From positions 1-6,007 of the forward strand of contig JAFDYP010000068.1 of the NCBI GenBank assembly GCA_018267355.1: a stretch of DNA of 6,007 bases, read 5' to 3'. Positions within the stretch are counted from its first letter, which is position 1. Every line of letters starts with the position of its first letter. The DNA is from Bacteroidota bacterium. GTDB lineage: Bacteria; Bacteroidota; Bacteroidia; Chitinophagales; LD1. The notes under the pieces are model-generated. The model saw only the letters and a program-made list of their open reading frames with translations. It did not search any database and was not told the origin of the DNA. The translations under genes were made by a program, and so were the position numbers. Below, one piece after another: positions 5,159-6,007 of the stretch.

Positions 5159-5581
5159 ATGTCGGATACCTACTCACTCCTGCTCGTAGACAATGATCCA
5201 GATGACTTCTTGATCTTCAGTCAGGCTATCGAGCGTAACGGCCACCCTGCGGCCTGCGGCCACGCTGTAGATGGCCGTGCAGCGCTGGAGCTGCTGGAGG
5301 GTATGGAGCGGCTACCCAGATTCATATTTCTCGATATCAATATGCATGGCATGAACGGCCTCGAGCTGCTCTCTGTGATGGAGCGCAATCCGCGCCTGCG
5401 CGATATACCGGTGGTCATGTACTCTACGTCAAACTCTCCGCGCGATATAGAGGATGCGCGCTCCCTGGGTGCCTGGTACTACCTGATGAAACCCGCCACC
5501 CTGCCCGACCTGCAGCACGCGCTGCACTATATCCTCTCGGATGCAGAGGGGCCTCTGCCTGCCCACCTGGTGCGGTTTTAG
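5159..5581 (+). CDS. Single-domain (CheY/Rcp1-like) response regulator
   Basis: A 140-residue stand-alone receiver domain with no output domain. All expected receiver residues are present, numbered from ATG 5159: the acidic pocket in LVDNDPDD (D11 and D13), the phosphorylated aspartate D59 in FLDINMHGMNG, the switch Ser89 (or Thr90) in VMYSTSNS, and the invariant Lys111 in LMKP. Such proteins receive a phosphoryl group from a histidine kinase and act by protein contact or as phosphorelay shuttles. The length and the DNDPDD and STSNS signatures fit the Rcp1-like group often found beside phytochrome or hybrid kinases, but no kinase lies in this window, so its partner is unknown. The start is uncertain: ATG 5141 adds six residues (MSSTTC) and lies about where transcription should begin. 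Upstream extension to 5069 would overlap the promoter and give an unlikely N-terminus. Confidence 0.93.
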   Translation: MSDTYSLLLVDNDPDDFLIFSQAIERNGHPAACGHAVDGRAALELLEGMERLPRFIFLDINMHGMNGLELLSVMERNPRLRDIPVVMYSTSNSPRDIEDARSLGAWYYLMKPATLPDLQHALHYILSDAEGPLPAHLVRF

Positions 5582-5708
5582 AGGCCACATATGCCCTATG
5601 ACTCATGGGCGAAAACGAAACTGCTGCGTCGCTATCCCGATCCGAGCGTAGGATCCATACTATCTGAGGAGTGCTCCGCTACCTCCAACTCGCGTCTGAG
5701 ATAGTATA
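5582..5708. other. Dyad-rich gap between convergent genes
   Basis: The 127 bp between the response-regulator stop and the stop of the minus-strand gene contain three inverted repeats. GCCC-T-ATG / CATGGGC at 5593-5610 has one bulged T. GATCC/GGATC lies at 5639-5655 with a 7-nt loop. ATACTATCT (5657-5665) faces AGATAGTAT (5699-5707) across 33 nt. None has a good T tract on either strand, so these are at best weak or Rho-type bidirectional termination signals. No ORF is supported here. Confidence 0.55.
5657..5707. repeat. 9-bp perfect inverted repeat abutting the minus-strand stop codon
   Basis: ATACTATCT (5657-5665) and its exact complement AGATAGTAT (5699-5707) are separated by 33 nt, which contain a smaller GGAG-TG-CTCC dyad. 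The right arm ends one base before the minus-strand gene's stop codon (5709-5711). As RNA it would form a long-loop stem at the 3' end of the minus-strand message. Confidence 0.5.
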
Positions 5709-6007
5709 TCAGTTCTTCTTATACCAGTCCTGATTGAAGCCGATCACCTCGTCTTTGTCTACTGCCTGCGGCACGCTGACCACGTAGCTGCCAGCGCCCG
5801 GCACTTTGATATAGAGCTGGTACTGGTCTATGCTTTTCCAGTATTTCACTTTGGTCACCAGGCCGCTCTTGCCGCCGTATTGTTTCAGCATGCCCTGTGG
5901 TGGTGCGCCATTTTCTACAAACATAAAGCTGCCGTACGGTGTGCTGCCGTAGCCCAGGTGTATCGTGTCGCCCTCCTGTACGGTGTGGCTCACGCCATTG
6001 TGTTTGA
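5709..6007 (-). CDS. Unrecognised protein, C-terminal part, cut by the window edge
   Basis: The reading frame is open from the right edge (6007) to the TGA at 5711-5709, giving 98 visible residues. A GTG at 5993-5991 could serve as a start, but the codons before it (encoding KHNG) stay open to the edge and run naturally into VSHTVQEGDTIHLGYGS, so the true start probably lies outside the window. The visible part is rich in Gly, Tyr and Val with alternating strand-like segments (GDTIHLGYG, YGSFMFVENG, SGLVTKVKYW, YQLYIKVPG, SYVVSVPQ) and ends in DWYKKN, suggesting a small beta-barrel or beta-sandwich. There is no signal peptide or membrane segment in the visible part. I do not recognise the family. 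It is convergent with the response regulator, so co-regulation is not implied. Confidence 0.75.
   Translation of the reverse strand, partial: KHNGVSHTVQEGDTIHLGYGSTPYGSFMFVENGAPPQGMLKQYGGKSGLVTKVKYWKSIDQYQLYIKVPGAGSYVVSVPQAVDKDEVIGFNQDWYKKN

Overview
The window looks like part of a Bacteroidota chromosome, probably from the Chitinophagales/Sphingobacteriia side. Four things point there: a protein with a type IX secretion (T9SS) C-terminal sorting tail, a 47-bp/30-bp CRISPR geometry typical of type II-C systems in this phylum, Bacteroidota-style promoters (TTG ... TAnnTTTG), and A-rich leaders without Shine-Dalgarno sequences. The exact taxon cannot be read from the sequence.

Layout. (1) 1-162 is the end of a CRISPR array: one repeat cut by the window edge, two 30-bp spacers, one intact 47-bp repeat and a final repeat that stops matching abruptly after 19 bp. 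No cas gene or tracrRNA is visible. (2) 258-1730 encodes a complete large serine recombinase. Its codon use (many AGG Arg codons, mostly ATC Ile) differs from the downstream genes, so it is probably a mobile-element or phage-type integrase that settled at the array end. A non-coding stretch with several short hairpins follows (1731-2055). (3) 2056-4401 holds two exported-protein genes 27 bp apart, probably one transcript: a small T9SS-tail protein and a 598-residue protein built as signal peptide, Bacteroidota N-terminal module, collagen-like Gly-X-Thr segment, tail-fibre-like GIGT repeats and C1q/TNF-like head. A strong terminator follows. (4) 4475-4936 encodes a small exported low-complexity His/Ala/Pro-rich protein with a 26-residue tandem duplication, again with a strong terminator. 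(5) 5159-5581 encodes a stand-alone receiver-domain response regulator with a well-formed Bacteroidota promoter just upstream. (6) On the minus strand, 5709-6007 is the C-terminal part of an unrecognised protein, convergent with the response regulator across a dyad-rich gap.

Regions 3 and 4 form a block of surface or secreted proteins. The collagen/C1q protein has the architecture of a trimeric surface fibre. The T9SS-tail protein may be co-expressed with it, although the collagen protein has no recognisable T9SS tail of its own. The response regulator has no partner kinase in view. I see no convincing new multi-gene system. The points most worth pursuing are the recombinase next to the broken CRISPR end and the collagen/C1q fibre gene with its T9SS-tail partner.
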